A stretch of DNA of 38,567 bases, taken from Nocardia testacea NBRC 100365. GTDB lineage: Bacteria > Actinomycetota > Actinomycetes > Mycobacteriales > Mycobacteriaceae. Location: assembly GCF_000308775.1 (NCBI RefSeq), contig NZ_BAGJ01000258.1, forward strand, positions 1 to 38,567. Direction: 5' to 3'. Below the pieces are notes generated by a model. The model did no database searches. It saw nothing but the letters and a program-made list of their open reading frames with translations, and was not told the origin of the DNA. Numbering within the stretch: the stretch's first letter is position 1; every line of letters begins with the position of its first letter. The position numbers and the translations under genes were made by a program. Shown piece by piece: positions 16,806 to 24,812 of this stretch.

Positions 16806-18640
16806 GCGGTTTTGCCTTCCTCATCAGCAGGGGGTGGCACGATCCGCAGCTGCGGACGCGCGGCAGGAGCAGTGACTTCGGCGAGTGCTTCGCGGATCTC
16901 GCGGTCGTAGTCGCGCCACCACCACGGGATGGCCTTGGCCAAGGTCGGGCGGTGACCGGAGGAGAAGACGATGATTCGGCCCTTGGGCATCGCCGCGATA
17001 TCGCTGGCGTGCAGGGTGGTCTCGGTGGTGCGGCTGGTCGAGACCGACCGCGAATCCTTGCCCCGCGACACCGAGGTGCTCAGCTCGTAGTGCGGGCCGA
17101 TCAGCTCACTGCGATCACGCAGGAACGCGGCACCGTCGAGGCCGGCGCCCAGCACCTTGATATTGGAGGCCGACCACAGCGCTTCCATGCCGTCGTTGCC
17201 CCAGCAGCGCGTCCCCTGCGCCCAGGACTGCAGCACGGTCATCACCACGATCCCGCGGGAGCCGAAGTGGGAGTACTGCTTGGGCAGGTCTTTCCAGCGC
17301 ACGATGTTGGCGGCCTCGTCGAGCACGATGGTCATCGGCACCGGCAGACGCCCGTTGGGGTGGCGGGTGCCCTCGGCGGCGCCGGCGTCCGCGATCGCCG
17401 CGCACAACGCGGTGACCAACGGACCAGCGCTGCCCTGGCCCTCCTTCGACAGCGGGTAGAGCGTGCCCTTCGACTTCACGAACTCGTCCACGTCGAACGA
17501 TTCCCGGGGCCGCTCCCCCTCCTGCGGCGGGGTGACCCACGGTTGGATCCGCCGGAACTTCAGGCAGGCCGCCATTTTCTTGGCGGTGCCGAAAATGCCG
17601 CTGCGCTGCTTGTCCTCGCAGTTGTACTGCGCGATCAGACCGGCCGCGTCCTGGTCGTAGTGGTGACGCTGCAAGATCTTGACCGGGGTGCGGTCCTGGT
17701 CGTCGGTGACCCACGCGAACACCTGGGTGATCGGTTTCTTGTCCAACGCGGCCGCCAGGATCAGCCCAGCGAGCAGGTCTTCGCCCTCGGGATCGAAGAA
17801 TGCGTCGCGCTTCTCGTTCTCGGTGGGGCCACCGAACGCGAAGTGCGCGGCGAGTTTGTAGGCCCGCTCCTGCGCGGCCGCCGGGTCTCCATCGCCCAAC
17901 ACCCACGCGGTCGGGTCCCAGTAGAAGGTCGGCTCGCCATCGGCCACACCCTGCGGGTCGAACACCAGCGCCGGGCCTTTCGTGGCACGGAACCGGCGGG
18001 TCGCATCCACGACGTCGCGTTTGTTGCTGGTCGCCACGACCGCGCCCGGGGCCTCCATCACCGCCGGGATCACGCGAGTGGTGGTCTTACCCGACCGCGG
18101 ACCCCAAATGTCGAGGTGCAAATCCTCGTAGGAGGCGAAGAGGAGCTTGTCGTCGGCCACCGACCGGCCGATCATCACCCCCGGGGCGTCGCCGGGGTTC
18201 AGCTGCACGTTCAGCGCCGCGGCGCGCTCGGCGACCGCCGCCTGCGACAGCCCTTCCAGCTCCCGCCCGCGGCCCATGTACTTGGCCTGAGCGTCGATGG
18301 CCTCCTTCTTGTGCTTCTCCCAATGCCGCGACAGCGCACGGCACTTGCGGCACCCGGCCCGCCACGCCGCCCGGGCACCGACCGCACCGAGGCCGGTGCC
18401 GATGAGCAGCGTCGCCAGCCCACCATTGGCCGCGCCGGTCCAGTCCACATCCCCGGTCGCGAGGTTGCAGGCCAGCGAGATCGGGTTGATCGGCAGATCC
18501 TGATCCGGGCCGCCGTAGAGGGCCTCACCCAGCCAGAGGCTGGCGTAGGTGGTCGCGCCGACGGTCGCGCCGGCGCCCACGAGGATGAGTTCTTTCCAGT
18601 CGTTCAGCCCGGCACCGGGCTGTTTTACGCTGCGGTCCAC
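16802..18640 (-). CDS. traD: Type IV coupling protein (TraD/VirD4/TraG family)
   Basis: 612 residues. An inner-membrane ATPase that links the relaxase-DNA complex to the transfer channel. Two hydrophobic segments lie near residues 12-35 and 67-87. Walker A is GPRSGKTT (about residue 180) and Walker B is MTIVLDEAAN (about 438). The tail ends with TLAKAIPWWWRDYDREI. I chose GTG at 18640 because GGAGGT sits six bases upstream; the open frame extends further without support. It overlaps the preceding small gene by 16 bases. It is the only channel-related ATPase found on the plasmid. Confidence 0.92.
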   Translation of the reverse strand: MDRSVKQPGAGLNDWKELILVGAGATVGATTYASLWLGEALYGGPDQDLPINPISLACNLATGDVDWTGAANGGLATLLIGTGLGAVGARAAWRAGCRKCRALSRHWEKHKKEAIDAQAKYMGRGRELEGLSQAAVAERAAALNVQLNPGDAPGVMIGRSVADDKLLFASYEDLHLDIWGPRSGKTTTRVIPAVMEAPGAVVATSNKRDVVDATRRFRATKGPALVFDPQGVADGEPTFYWDPTAWVLGDGDPAAAQERAYKLAAHFAFGGPTENEKRDAFFDPEGEDLLAGLILAAALDKKPITQVFAWVTDDQDRTPVKILQRHHYDQDAAGLIAQYNCEDKQRSGIFGTAKKMAACLKFRRIQPWVTPPQEGERPRESFDVDEFVKSKGTLYPLSKEGQGSAGPLVTALCAAIADAGAAEGTRHPNGRLPVPMTIVLDEAANIVRWKDLPKQYSHFGSRGIVVMTVLQSWAQGTRCWGNDGMEALWSASNIKVLGAGLDGAAFLRDRSELIGPHYELSTSVSRGKDSRSVSTSRTTETTLHASDIAAMPKGRIIVFSSGHRPTLAKAIPWWWRDYDREIREALAEVTAPAARPQLRIVPPPADEEGKTA

Positions 18641-18894
18641 GCCGCACCTCCGAACGGGATGACGGCCACCTCGACGACGCGCGTCGCGCCATCGTGGCCG
18701 TGGATGGTCTCGATATCGGTGAGGCAGGAGGCCTCGACAGTCGTGCGGACCGGGCCGCGCCAGCGCAACGAGACCGTGCCGTCGGGCCAAACGACCCCAT
18801 CGGCCACGACCCCGGTACCGCTGTAACCGGTCAGGTCCACATCGCGGTGCAGCTGGAAAAACCGCACACCAGTAGTGGTTTCAACCCCGGTCAT
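18625..18894 (-). CDS. Small hypothetical protein (phage/plasmid family)
   Basis: 89 residues. The pattern FFQLHRDVDLTGYSGTGVVA, DGVVWPDGTVSLRWRG and IETIHGHDGATRVVEV is a short all-beta family that I have seen in actinophages and plasmids, with unknown function. The ATG at 18894 overlaps the WhiB stop by one base (TGATG). It lies between the regulator and the coupling protein in the operon. Confidence 0.75.
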   Translation of the reverse strand: MTGVETTTGVRFFQLHRDVDLTGYSGTGVVADGVVWPDGTVSLRWRGPVRTTVEASCLTDIETIHGHDGATRVVEVAVIPFGGAAWTAA

Positions 18895-19196
18895 CACGCG
18901 GCCCGCCTCTCGCTGGCCTGTGCCGCGATCGCGACGACACGAAGCCGGTCAGCGAGTTCGCCGAACACCTTCAGTGACCTACGCACCGGCGGCAGGTGCA
19001 CGCCCGCGACGACGCACTCGACGAGGTCCCGCCGCTCGACCAGGGGAGCCGCCCAGGCCGCGCATTCGGCCAGCAGCGGGCAGTCACGGCAGGCCGCCTG
19101 AGCCAGCTCGATCCGCTTAGGCTGCTGAGCCGAGGCGAAGAACAGTTCCGGATCGGTGCTGCACACCAGACCGGAGCGCGAGATATCCATGCTCAT
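18894..19196 (-). CDS. WhiB-family iron-sulfur transcription factor
   Basis: 100 residues. The four cluster-binding cysteines are Cys12, Cys36, Cys39 and Cys45, in VCSTDPELFF and ACRDCPLLAECAAW. WhiB proteins are restricted to Actinobacteria and their phages and plasmids, and act with sigma factors in response to redox or gas signals. The usual G-V-W-G-G turn is altered to VVAGVHLPP. A basic region follows (RRSLKVF). Its ATG overlaps the upstream stop by four bases. It may control the transfer operon in which it lies. Confidence 0.93.
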   Translation of the reverse strand: MSMDISRSGLVCSTDPELFFASAQQPKRIELAQAACRDCPLLAECAAWAAPLVERRDLVECVVAGVHLPPVRRSLKVFGELADRLRVVAIAAQASERRAA

Positions 19197-19426
19197 CGCG
19201 TGGCCTCCCCCGCCGGGTGAGCCGCGCTGGTAATGGCGCAGAACGGCTCACAACTGGACTCGGGAATCTGGGCGCCCTCGCCGAAATCCGCGCAGGACAC
19301 AGCGGCGCACACGATCACGGCGAACGTGATGGCCCCGCCGATCACGGCGAAGATCGAGCCGACGACACCAACGCCGGCGCCCGGGCCGACCGGGATGTAG
19401 ATATCGATGTAGCGATCGCGGGACAT
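19193..19426 (-). CDS. Small single-pass membrane protein
   Basis: 77 residues, MSRDRYIDIYIPVGPGAGVG then a long hydrophobic segment VVGSIFAVIGGAITFAVIVC (about 21-42), then a short tail with four cysteines. No family recognised. ATG at 19426; the stop of the upstream gene overlaps the start. As the only membrane peptide in the transfer operon apart from the coupling protein, it could act in mating contact or exclusion, which is a guess. Confidence 0.65.
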   Translation of the reverse strand: MSRDRYIDIYIPVGPGAGVGVVGSIFAVIGGAITFAVIVCAAVSCADFGEGAQIPESSCEPFCAITSAAHPAGEATR

Positions 19427-19734
19427 CACGCGACCTCCGCCGACATCGCCACGAAGCCGCGGGCTTCCGCAGCGGTCAGACCCAACAGGCCTGCCCACCG
19501 CTCGACTTCCACCCGCTCCGGAGCGATCGCGATCTTCATCGCGGCCCGGGCCTGCATGCGGGTCAACTGCCGCCCCGGCAGGTAGGAGACATGCCAGCGG
19601 TCCAGCCCCACGTAATCCGCGTGGTGGACGGTGGCCTCGCTGACCAAATGGCCGTCGCGCTCGATGACCGCCGGGATGGTCGGATTGGCCGCCCGACGCC
19701 AGGTCTCGCGTGTCCAAACAGCAGGTACCTGCAT
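19426..19734 (-). CDS. Hypothetical protein of the transfer operon
   Basis: 102 residues starting MQVPAVWTRETWRRAANPTI, with LDRWHVSYLPGRQLTRMQAR and a final VERWAGLLGLTAAEARGF. Likely a small soluble DNA- or protein-binding factor; not recognised. The ATG at 19734 overlaps the stop of the upstream gene in a TGATG. A longer upstream frame exists but would read through the neighbour gene. Confidence 0.65.
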   Translation of the reverse strand: MQVPAVWTRETWRRAANPTIPAVIERDGHLVSEATVHHADYVGLDRWHVSYLPGRQLTRMQARAAMKIAIAPERVEVERWAGLLGLTAAEARGFVAMSAEVA

Positions 19735-20057
19735 CACGCACTCACCCCCAGCGCCGACGCGTCCGAGGGGACCTCTCCGGCCTGGCAGCGCAGCACCGCG
19801 TCCAAGGCATCCAACCCGAGCGTCTGCGCCTGAAGTTCGATCATCCCCCAGGCCATTCGGGTGTTCGGGGTGTCGAACCACAGGCCCCGACCCCACCGCG
19901 CAGACAACTCCGCGATCGTCAGGCCGGCCACGGCAGCACGGGCGGATACCCGTACGCCCGGCCACAGCGTGAGCCGAAAACGGCCCGGTGCAACCTCATA
20001 CGCGCAGTGCGCGGACCGCTCTGCGGTCAACCACTGCCCCTCACGCCTTATCGCCAT
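19734..20057 (-). CDS. Hypothetical protein, first gene of the transfer operon
   Basis: 107 residues, MAIRREGQWLTAERSAHCAY with a C-terminal helical part AWGMIELQAQTLGLDALDAV. No known domain. It opens the eight-gene minus-strand operon, and GAGGAGTCCTC around its start contains a ribosome site. The promoter faces the GntR gene across the 20058-20170 gap. Confidence 0.65.
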   Translation of the reverse strand: MAIRREGQWLTAERSAHCAYEVAPGRFRLTLWPGVRVSARAAVAGLTIAELSARWGRGLWFDTPNTRMAWGMIELQAQTLGLDALDAVLRCQAGEVPSDASALGVSA

Positions 20058-20170
20058 GAGGACTCCTCCTTCACTCTATCGACTGTCTATCTGAGTGAAT
20101 CAGACTGAGTTGATAGAGTCAATCATGTTCAAGTGATTGACTTAAGTGACTCAAGGAGACTTACTCTTAG
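20058..20170. promoter_or_regulatory. Divergent promoter with nested inverted repeats
   Basis: An AT-rich 113-base gap with several operators: CTCTATCGAC (20074-20083) pairs with GTTGATAGAG (20109-20118) with one mismatch, and TCAATCA (20119-20125) pairs perfectly with TGATTGA (20134-20140). ACTTAAGT follows at about 20140-20147. The GntR product of the next gene is the obvious ligand, controlling both the transfer operon and itself, as KorSA-type regulators do in actinomycete elements. Confidence 0.7.
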
Positions 20171-20575
20171 ATGGTGAGCAAACCGCGATATGCCCTCATC
20201 GCCGATGACATTCGGGCCAAGATCAGCCGCGGCGACTATGCGCCCGGCGACCAGCTGCCGACCAAGGCTCAGCTGATGGAGCAATGGGGCGCTGCTCTCA
20301 ATACCGTTGCGAGAGCGATCACCGAGCTGCAAAACGAGGGCCTCGTCGAGACCTTCCACGGGGTCGGGTCCTTCGTCCAATCGCCGGCGCCGGTGGAACA
20401 AGCCGGAGAAGGCGACGAGGTCGCCCAACTACGAGCCCGTGTCGAGCAGTTGGAGGCGATGTGCGCTCGCGTCGAGCAGCTAGAAACACTGATGATGGAG
20501 GTTTTTTCTAACCTCGGCCTTACCTACCCCGCCGCGCCGAACATCCCGGAGACCTCCTCCCGGGAGGCGATGTGA
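20171..20575 (+). CDS. GntR-family transcriptional regulator
   Basis: 134 residues. The N-terminal winged helix is canonical: RYALIADDIRAKISRGDYAP, GDQLPTKAQLMEQWG, LNTVARAITELQNEGLVETF and GVGSFV. Instead of a ligand domain it has a short coiled coil (QLRARVEQLEAMCARVEQLE), which should make it a dimeric repressor. This form is typical of Kor-type transfer repressors of actinomycete plasmids. It faces the transfer operon and overlaps the next gene by four bases (GTGA). Confidence 0.9.
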   Translation: MVSKPRYALIADDIRAKISRGDYAPGDQLPTKAQLMEQWGAALNTVARAITELQNEGLVETFHGVGSFVQSPAPVEQAGEGDEVAQLRARVEQLEAMCARVEQLETLMMEVFSNLGLTYPAAPNIPETSSREAM

Positions 20576-21714
20576 ACGTACGTCGCCTGCCATCCTCGGG
20601 CGGAACCGTCACGGGGCTGCACACACGCGGATCCAGCTACCACCCGGACTACGCAGCCCTCGCGCGCGGCCGCGTCTCGATGGCCAGGGCTTCTGCAGGT
20701 CTGTCTCCCGTCGAATTCGCTGCGGCACTCAGTGATTTGCTCGGTCGTAGCATTCAGGCTGGTCACGTGACCTCTTGGGAGAACAGGGCAACCCCACCCG
20801 GGGATGTACTGATGGCCATCACTGCACTGGCACCGACGAACTCCAGCACCCTTGGAATTCGTTCTCACAAATTTATCGCTGCGCATGTCGGACACACGCG
20901 CGTCCAGCCGCTCGTCGAAAGCCTGGAACTGGAACGGGTCACCGGCCACCTGGGTCGAACCCCTTGCTGGATCGGACCCGTCCCCGAGACGGGCGACCAC
21001 TGCTCGGTGTCGCTATTTCCCTTCGGCACGGCCATCATCCACCTGCTTGAAGATCTTGACCTGCCCGATGTCACTTCGCTCGCCTACTGGCGCTACCAGT
21101 CGTACCCAGAGAACCTCAGGTGGGCCGGGCAGTACCTCACCGAAGCGGCAGGTACAGACATCGCCGCCTCGTACGTTCTCAGCACCTATTGGGTCTACGC
21201 CGCGCCATGGGCCGGGCAGAGTCTCGACACTGGGCTGCGTTTAATCTGCGCCCCACGGGTGCTCGTCGACCGTGAGGTCACTCCAAACGCCCAAGCTGCC
21301 AGCGAGCGCACTGAACACGACCTGCTCGGTGCGGGTTACCATCCGCCCGAGATGCGCAGTTTCGGCAGTCCGGGCGTTTCCAGCGCGTGGGCAAGTTGGT
21401 CAGGGGTGGTCTACCACCCGCACGATCCTCTTCGGGGTCTTGCCGAAAACGACCTCGTCCAGTTCGAGATCGGGGTCCAGGCCATCTGGGCTTTCACGGC
21501 CTACATTAACGAGCAAATCGAAGCTGGCGTGGACCCCGACATATCACCTGAATACGGCGGCCGCTTCCTCAGAGCGATGCGGCTGCTGCTGTTCAACCCC
21601 CGGCCGCAGGAGACCGGGCAGTACCAGCAGATGCGGGAGGCGGTCGTCACCTCCAGCGGCCTGCCATCCCAGCTTGAACTAGCCATGGAGGCACTGAAGG
21701 AGGCCGGCCAGTGA
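20572..21714 (+). CDS. XRE-like helix-turn-helix protein with long C-terminal domain
   Basis: 380 residues. An N-terminal helix-turn-helix is likely at about residues 33-85 (MARASAGLSPVEFAAALSDL, VTSWENRATPP), with the W-E-N signature of XRE-type domains. The remaining 300 residues have no domain that I can name; segments such as SLFPFGTAIIHLLEDL look like a folded sensor domain. GTG at 20572 overlaps the gntR stop, and its own stop overlaps the hydrolase start, so the three genes are translated together. The pairing with a cysteine hydrolase suggests that it senses or controls that enzyme's substrate. Confidence 0.7.
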   Translation: MNVRRLPSSGGTVTGLHTRGSSYHPDYAALARGRVSMARASAGLSPVEFAAALSDLLGRSIQAGHVTSWENRATPPGDVLMAITALAPTNSSTLGIRSHKFIAAHVGHTRVQPLVESLELERVTGHLGRTPCWIGPVPETGDHCSVSLFPFGTAIIHLLEDLDLPDVTSLAYWRYQSYPENLRWAGQYLTEAAGTDIAASYVLSTYWVYAAPWAGQSLDTGLRLICAPRVLVDREVTPNAQAASERTEHDLLGAGYHPPEMRSFGSPGVSSAWASWSGVVYHPHDPLRGLAENDLVQFEIGVQAIWAFTAYINEQIEAGVDPDISPEYGGRFLRAMRLLLFNPRPQETGQYQQMREAVVTSSGLPSQLELAMEALKEAGQ

Positions 21715-22301
21715 TCGACATAGACAAAGCAGCGCTGCTCGTCGTCGACGTACAGAACGGGTTCGTCAACGAGTTCTCGGCCCACGCGGTTCCGGTGATC
21801 GTGGACCTCGCGACCCGCTGGGCGCAGGCCGACCGGCCGACGGTGTACACCCGCTACTGGAACTACACCGGCAGCCCCTGGGAGCGCCTGATCGGCTGGA
21901 GAGCGCTGTACGGACCACCCGAGACCGACCTCGTCGAAGAACTTGAAGTGCTGGCCGATGCACCCGGATCGCACCTCCTCGACAAAACGGTTTACACCGC
22001 GCTCACCGCCGAGGGGCGCGACCTACTCCGCCGCCTCGACGTAACAGACCTAGTCATATGCGGAATCGCCACCGACGCCTGCGTTCTGAAGACAGCGCTC
22101 GACGCTTTCGAGTTCGGCTACACACCCTGGGTCGTCCGAGACGCCGTTGCCTCTAACGCAACTCGACACCGCGCGGCCGAAATCCACGAATCCGCACTAC
22201 TGCACATCTCGAGGCTGGTCGGTGCTGGCCAAGTGGTCGATTCCGCCCGAATCCAGCAGTCGCTAGCAGAACGTACCGCGTCCGCTACCCCCGAGCTGTA
22301 A
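21711..22301 (+). CDS. Isochorismatase-family cysteine hydrolase
   Basis: 196 residues, complete. The catalytic triad is visible: Asp13 in LLVVDVQNGF, Lys92 in LLDKTVYTAL, Cys124 in CGIATDACVLKTAL. Members hydrolyse amides or vinyl ethers (nicotinamide, N-carbamoyl compounds, isochorismate, peptides of small signals); the substrate here cannot be read. GTG start overlapping the upstream stop. A degradative enzyme tied to two regulators next to a transfer operon could remove a signal molecule; that is speculation. Confidence 0.88.
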   Translation: MIDIDKAALLVVDVQNGFVNEFSAHAVPVIVDLATRWAQADRPTVYTRYWNYTGSPWERLIGWRALYGPPETDLVEELEVLADAPGSHLLDKTVYTALTAEGRDLLRRLDVTDLVICGIATDACVLKTALDAFEFGYTPWVVRDAVASNATRHRAAEIHESALLHISRLVGAGQVVDSARIQQSLAERTASATPEL

Positions 22302-22460
22302 TGCCCCCTATTACCTGGATGTTGGCGCTTTGAGCGGCTGCGGGTCGCACATGGTCGTAAGGGCGATGTGGAACCCACGCCCGAACTCACAATTTTCGTG
22401 GGAAACCAAATCCGGCGTGTCGGTAGGCGTTAACAGTTTGGGCATGGAAGGGTAACGCGC

Positions 22461-22727
22461 ATGGCTCAGCTGCCCAAGGGAGAACGAGCCCAGGTTGGCC
22501 CACGCCTGGCGCTCGATGTTTTCGAGGCCGTACGTCGGCTCGCCGAGGAAAACAGAATGTCCGTGTCCCAGTACGTGGCGGACGTAATGGCCCTCCACGT
22601 CAACCGGCCCGACCTCGTCCTGGAGCTCGACAAGCCGCGGCATGTACCGCGGCGAGCTCGGCCGAAGAAGGGCCGCAAGCGAAAGACCGAGAAGACGAAC
22701 CAGCAGGAGTTGCCACTGGCTGGATAG
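22461..22727 (+). CDS. Ribbon-helix-helix protein, putative copy-number or antitoxin-like regulator
   Basis: 88 residues. The middle has an RHH-like pattern: VGPRLALDVFEAVRRLAEEN followed by RMSVSQYVADVMALHVNRPD. The tail is strongly basic (RRARPKKGRKRKTEKTN). It sits 101 bases before the replication initiator with a hairpin in between, so control of rep expression is likely. No toxin gene is adjacent. AAGGG upstream of the ATG. Confidence 0.7.
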   Translation: MAQLPKGERAQVGPRLALDVFEAVRRLAEENRMSVSQYVADVMALHVNRPDLVLELDKPRHVPRRARPKKGRKRKTEKTNQQELPLAG

Positions 22728-22773
22728 TGACCGCAGGCATCGGCCTGCCCTCAACAACCTCATAAACGCGGAA

Positions 22774-22800
22774 AGCCTCCGACCTGGTACGTCGGAGGCT
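22774..22800 (+). terminator. Hairpin between the RHH gene and the replication gene
   Basis: Perfect ten-base arms AGCCTCCGAC / GTCGGAGGCT around a seven-base loop, no U-tract. Either a terminator of the RHH gene or an attenuator in the rep leader, because it ends 28 bases before the rep start. Confidence 0.6.
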
Positions 22801-22828
22801 CCGCATAGCACCCCAGAAGGGTCTTGTC

Positions 22829-24697
22829 TTGGCCGACAGATCTGAGGGTATCGCACGCCCTATTGCAGTCGCGTGCGAACACGCCCTGAACACGTGTGAC
22901 AGTTACGACACCTCCTCTGATCCGCAGGGAAATTGCCCCGACGGGTCCTCGTGTGTCAGCCTCGCTGAGTTGGAGCGCGCCCTCTACGTTGCTCCGTTTA
23001 TCGCGATCCAGCGGGACAACCGCGGTGACCCCGTCAAGGATCTGGTCACGCTGCGGGCGGCGGTTGCGTGTGGCCGTTCCGCCAGCGCTGGCGCCCGACT
23101 GGCGCCCGCTCTCGGTGCCGCTGACGTCGACGCCGCTACCGCCGCGCTTGGCGACGCCGCAGTCCGGGCACTGCTGGAATGGTGCGTCGCTCGTGGGCTG
23201 CCTTATCTGCTGCGCAAGAGTGGCCGTCCTGGCGGACGTCACGTGATCACCATTTTCGACAGCCCGAACACTGCCGCAGAGTGGCATCGGTTTTGTGTAA
23301 ATCTCGCCGACCGCCTAGGCACTGTCGTTGACGACCGCACCGGGCAGGTACTCCGACTGCTCAGCGCACCGCACCGACGCGGCCTTCCGTCCCGAATTGT
23401 CGTCAGCACCATCACTCCCGCAGCAATCGCTGAGGCTGCTGCTGCGTGGGAGGTCCCCGTCCGTGAGTCCAAAATCTCCCGGCCCGGTCGAGCCTGCCGA
23501 CGGGCGCGTAGTCGCGCGGGTAACTCTCGATCGGAAAGCGAGTTCGGCTTGGCCTGTGTGCTGGCGCGCAACGGTTATGACACCGCCGCCGCGTGGGCCG
23601 AAGTGTCGTCCAAGGGCAGCAAGGCGCGTGACCGCGGAGAACGTTGGTGGCGCCGCTACGCGTGGCTGCCTGCGGTCACCCTTGTGGCCGCCGAAGAAGG
23701 CAGCACCGAGCGAAGCGCCTGGTCCCGAGCCAAAGACGCATGTCCTGAAATCGGTCGGAACCTCCAGCAGTGGCGCGAGATGTGGAAGCAGGCTCTGACC
23801 GAGGCGAAGACGGAGCGGCCGCGCCGGCGGCGCCTGAAGCCTGCTTTGGCGACATCCACCAACCACACCGATGCCGCGGAAATACGGGCTCTTGAGGCAG
23901 GGCTGCGCGCCGCGGTGCAGGACCTTACGGATCTTGAGACACGCCGCCGAAAATCACTGTCGACGGTTCTGTGCGCCCTGGCGATGCCTCTCATCACCCG
24001 CGAGGGCTCGATCTCTCTGCGCGACCTATCCGTTCGTTCAAGGCTGGCCTTGGCAACCGTCCGGCGAGCCCTGGCGGCAGCGATCGACCTCGGTCTTTTG
24101 GAAATCAGCCGCGCCTACACCGGCGGCGCTGACGACTGCCACGCCTACCGAATTGGGCCTGCCGCAAGCTCATACATCACCCGTGCTGAAGACTATGAGC
24201 ACACTAGTCTGGACACCCCCCGGCCCCTCGGCCGCTGCACCCCCGCCCGGCTGACCGCCCAGTACAACCGCGACCGGCTGTACTGGCGTGTCCGCTGCGA
24301 CGCTCTGGCTGCTCTGGCCCCTGGTGAACGTCTTGCAGTCTCTCAGCACCCCGCTGCCAAACTTATGCGCTCACTGTGGTTCCAGCGCCGTTGGTGGACA
24401 AACCTCTCGGATCACGAGCAGGAGGAACGCCGCACCGCACGCCGAGAAGTCCTCCGGCAGCTCCACCCGAGTGAACGGAAAGCATGGTTCCGTTGGCTCG
24501 ACCGCCGACACGACATCACGGCCGCGATGGACCGGATCCTCATCCACGCCGAGACGCCAGAGGACGCTGGGATTGTGCTGAACGCACCGCTGACAATCCA
24601 CCACGGGATGCGCGATCCGCAGTGGCGGGTCGGCGGTACGCCACTGGCAACGCGGCGCACCGGGGAGGTGGAACAACCTGAGTTGTGCGTGGCCTGA
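22829..24697 (+). CDS. Putative plasmid replication initiator protein
   Basis: 622 residues. The segment KSGRPGGRHVITIFDSP (about 130-146) followed by GQVLRLLSAPHRRG resembles the core of archaeo-eukaryotic primase-like Rep proteins, in which an S-G-R-x-G-G-x-H motif binds nucleotides. A winged helix is likely at about 395-440 (LRDLSVRSRLALATVRRALA). The C-terminus is Arg-rich and helical. TTG at 22829 is the likely start, with AGAAGGG nine bases upstream; no better in-frame start is visible nearby. Next to the partition genes, as expected. The assignment is by motif and context. Confidence 0.65.
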   Translation: MADRSEGIARPIAVACEHALNTCDSYDTSSDPQGNCPDGSSCVSLAELERALYVAPFIAIQRDNRGDPVKDLVTLRAAVACGRSASAGARLAPALGAADVDAATAALGDAAVRALLEWCVARGLPYLLRKSGRPGGRHVITIFDSPNTAAEWHRFCVNLADRLGTVVDDRTGQVLRLLSAPHRRGLPSRIVVSTITPAAIAEAAAAWEVPVRESKISRPGRACRRARSRAGNSRSESEFGLACVLARNGYDTAAAWAEVSSKGSKARDRGERWWRRYAWLPAVTLVAAEEGSTERSAWSRAKDACPEIGRNLQQWREMWKQALTEAKTERPRRRRLKPALATSTNHTDAAEIRALEAGLRAAVQDLTDLETRRRKSLSTVLCALAMPLITREGSISLRDLSVRSRLALATVRRALAAAIDLGLLEISRAYTGGADDCHAYRIGPAASSYITRAEDYEHTSLDTPRPLGRCTPARLTAQYNRDRLYWRVRCDALAALAPGERLAVSQHPAAKLMRSLWFQRRWWTNLSDHEQEERRTARREVLRQLHPSERKAWFRWLDRRHDITAAMDRILIHAETPEDAGIVLNAPLTIHHGMRDPQWRVGGTPLATRRTGEVEQPELCVA

Positions 24698-24732
24698 CAA
24701 CAGCTGTGTCTGCGGACCGCACCTCGAACGCG

Positions 24733-24749
24733 ATTTACCGGCGGTAAAT
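24733..24749. repeat. Partition-site-like palindrome, copy 1
   Basis: ATTTACCGGCGGTAAAT, a 17-bp palindrome around one central base; with the flanking G and C it is 19 bp. Between the rep and parB 3' ends. Confidence 0.7.
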
Positions 24750-24778
24750 CTGCACTCGCTCACAGTCCGGGGGAGGTC

Positions 24779-24795
24779 ATTTACCGCCGGTAAAT
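24779..24795. repeat. Partition-site-like palindrome, copy 2
   Basis: ATTTACCGCCGGTAAAT, identical to copy 1 except for the central base. It begins 46 bases after the start of copy 1 and ends 17 bases from the parB stop. Confidence 0.7.
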
Positions 24796-24812
24796 CGATT
24801 GGACAGGGTCCG

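Noticed and set aside
13963..18826. Long plus-strand open frames of 415 and 624 codons
   Set aside because: Antisense to the primase and coupling-protein genes, whose motifs are clear.
22461..22727. A toxin-antitoxin pair
   Set aside because: Only an RHH-like protein is present; no toxin-sized partner gene lies beside it.
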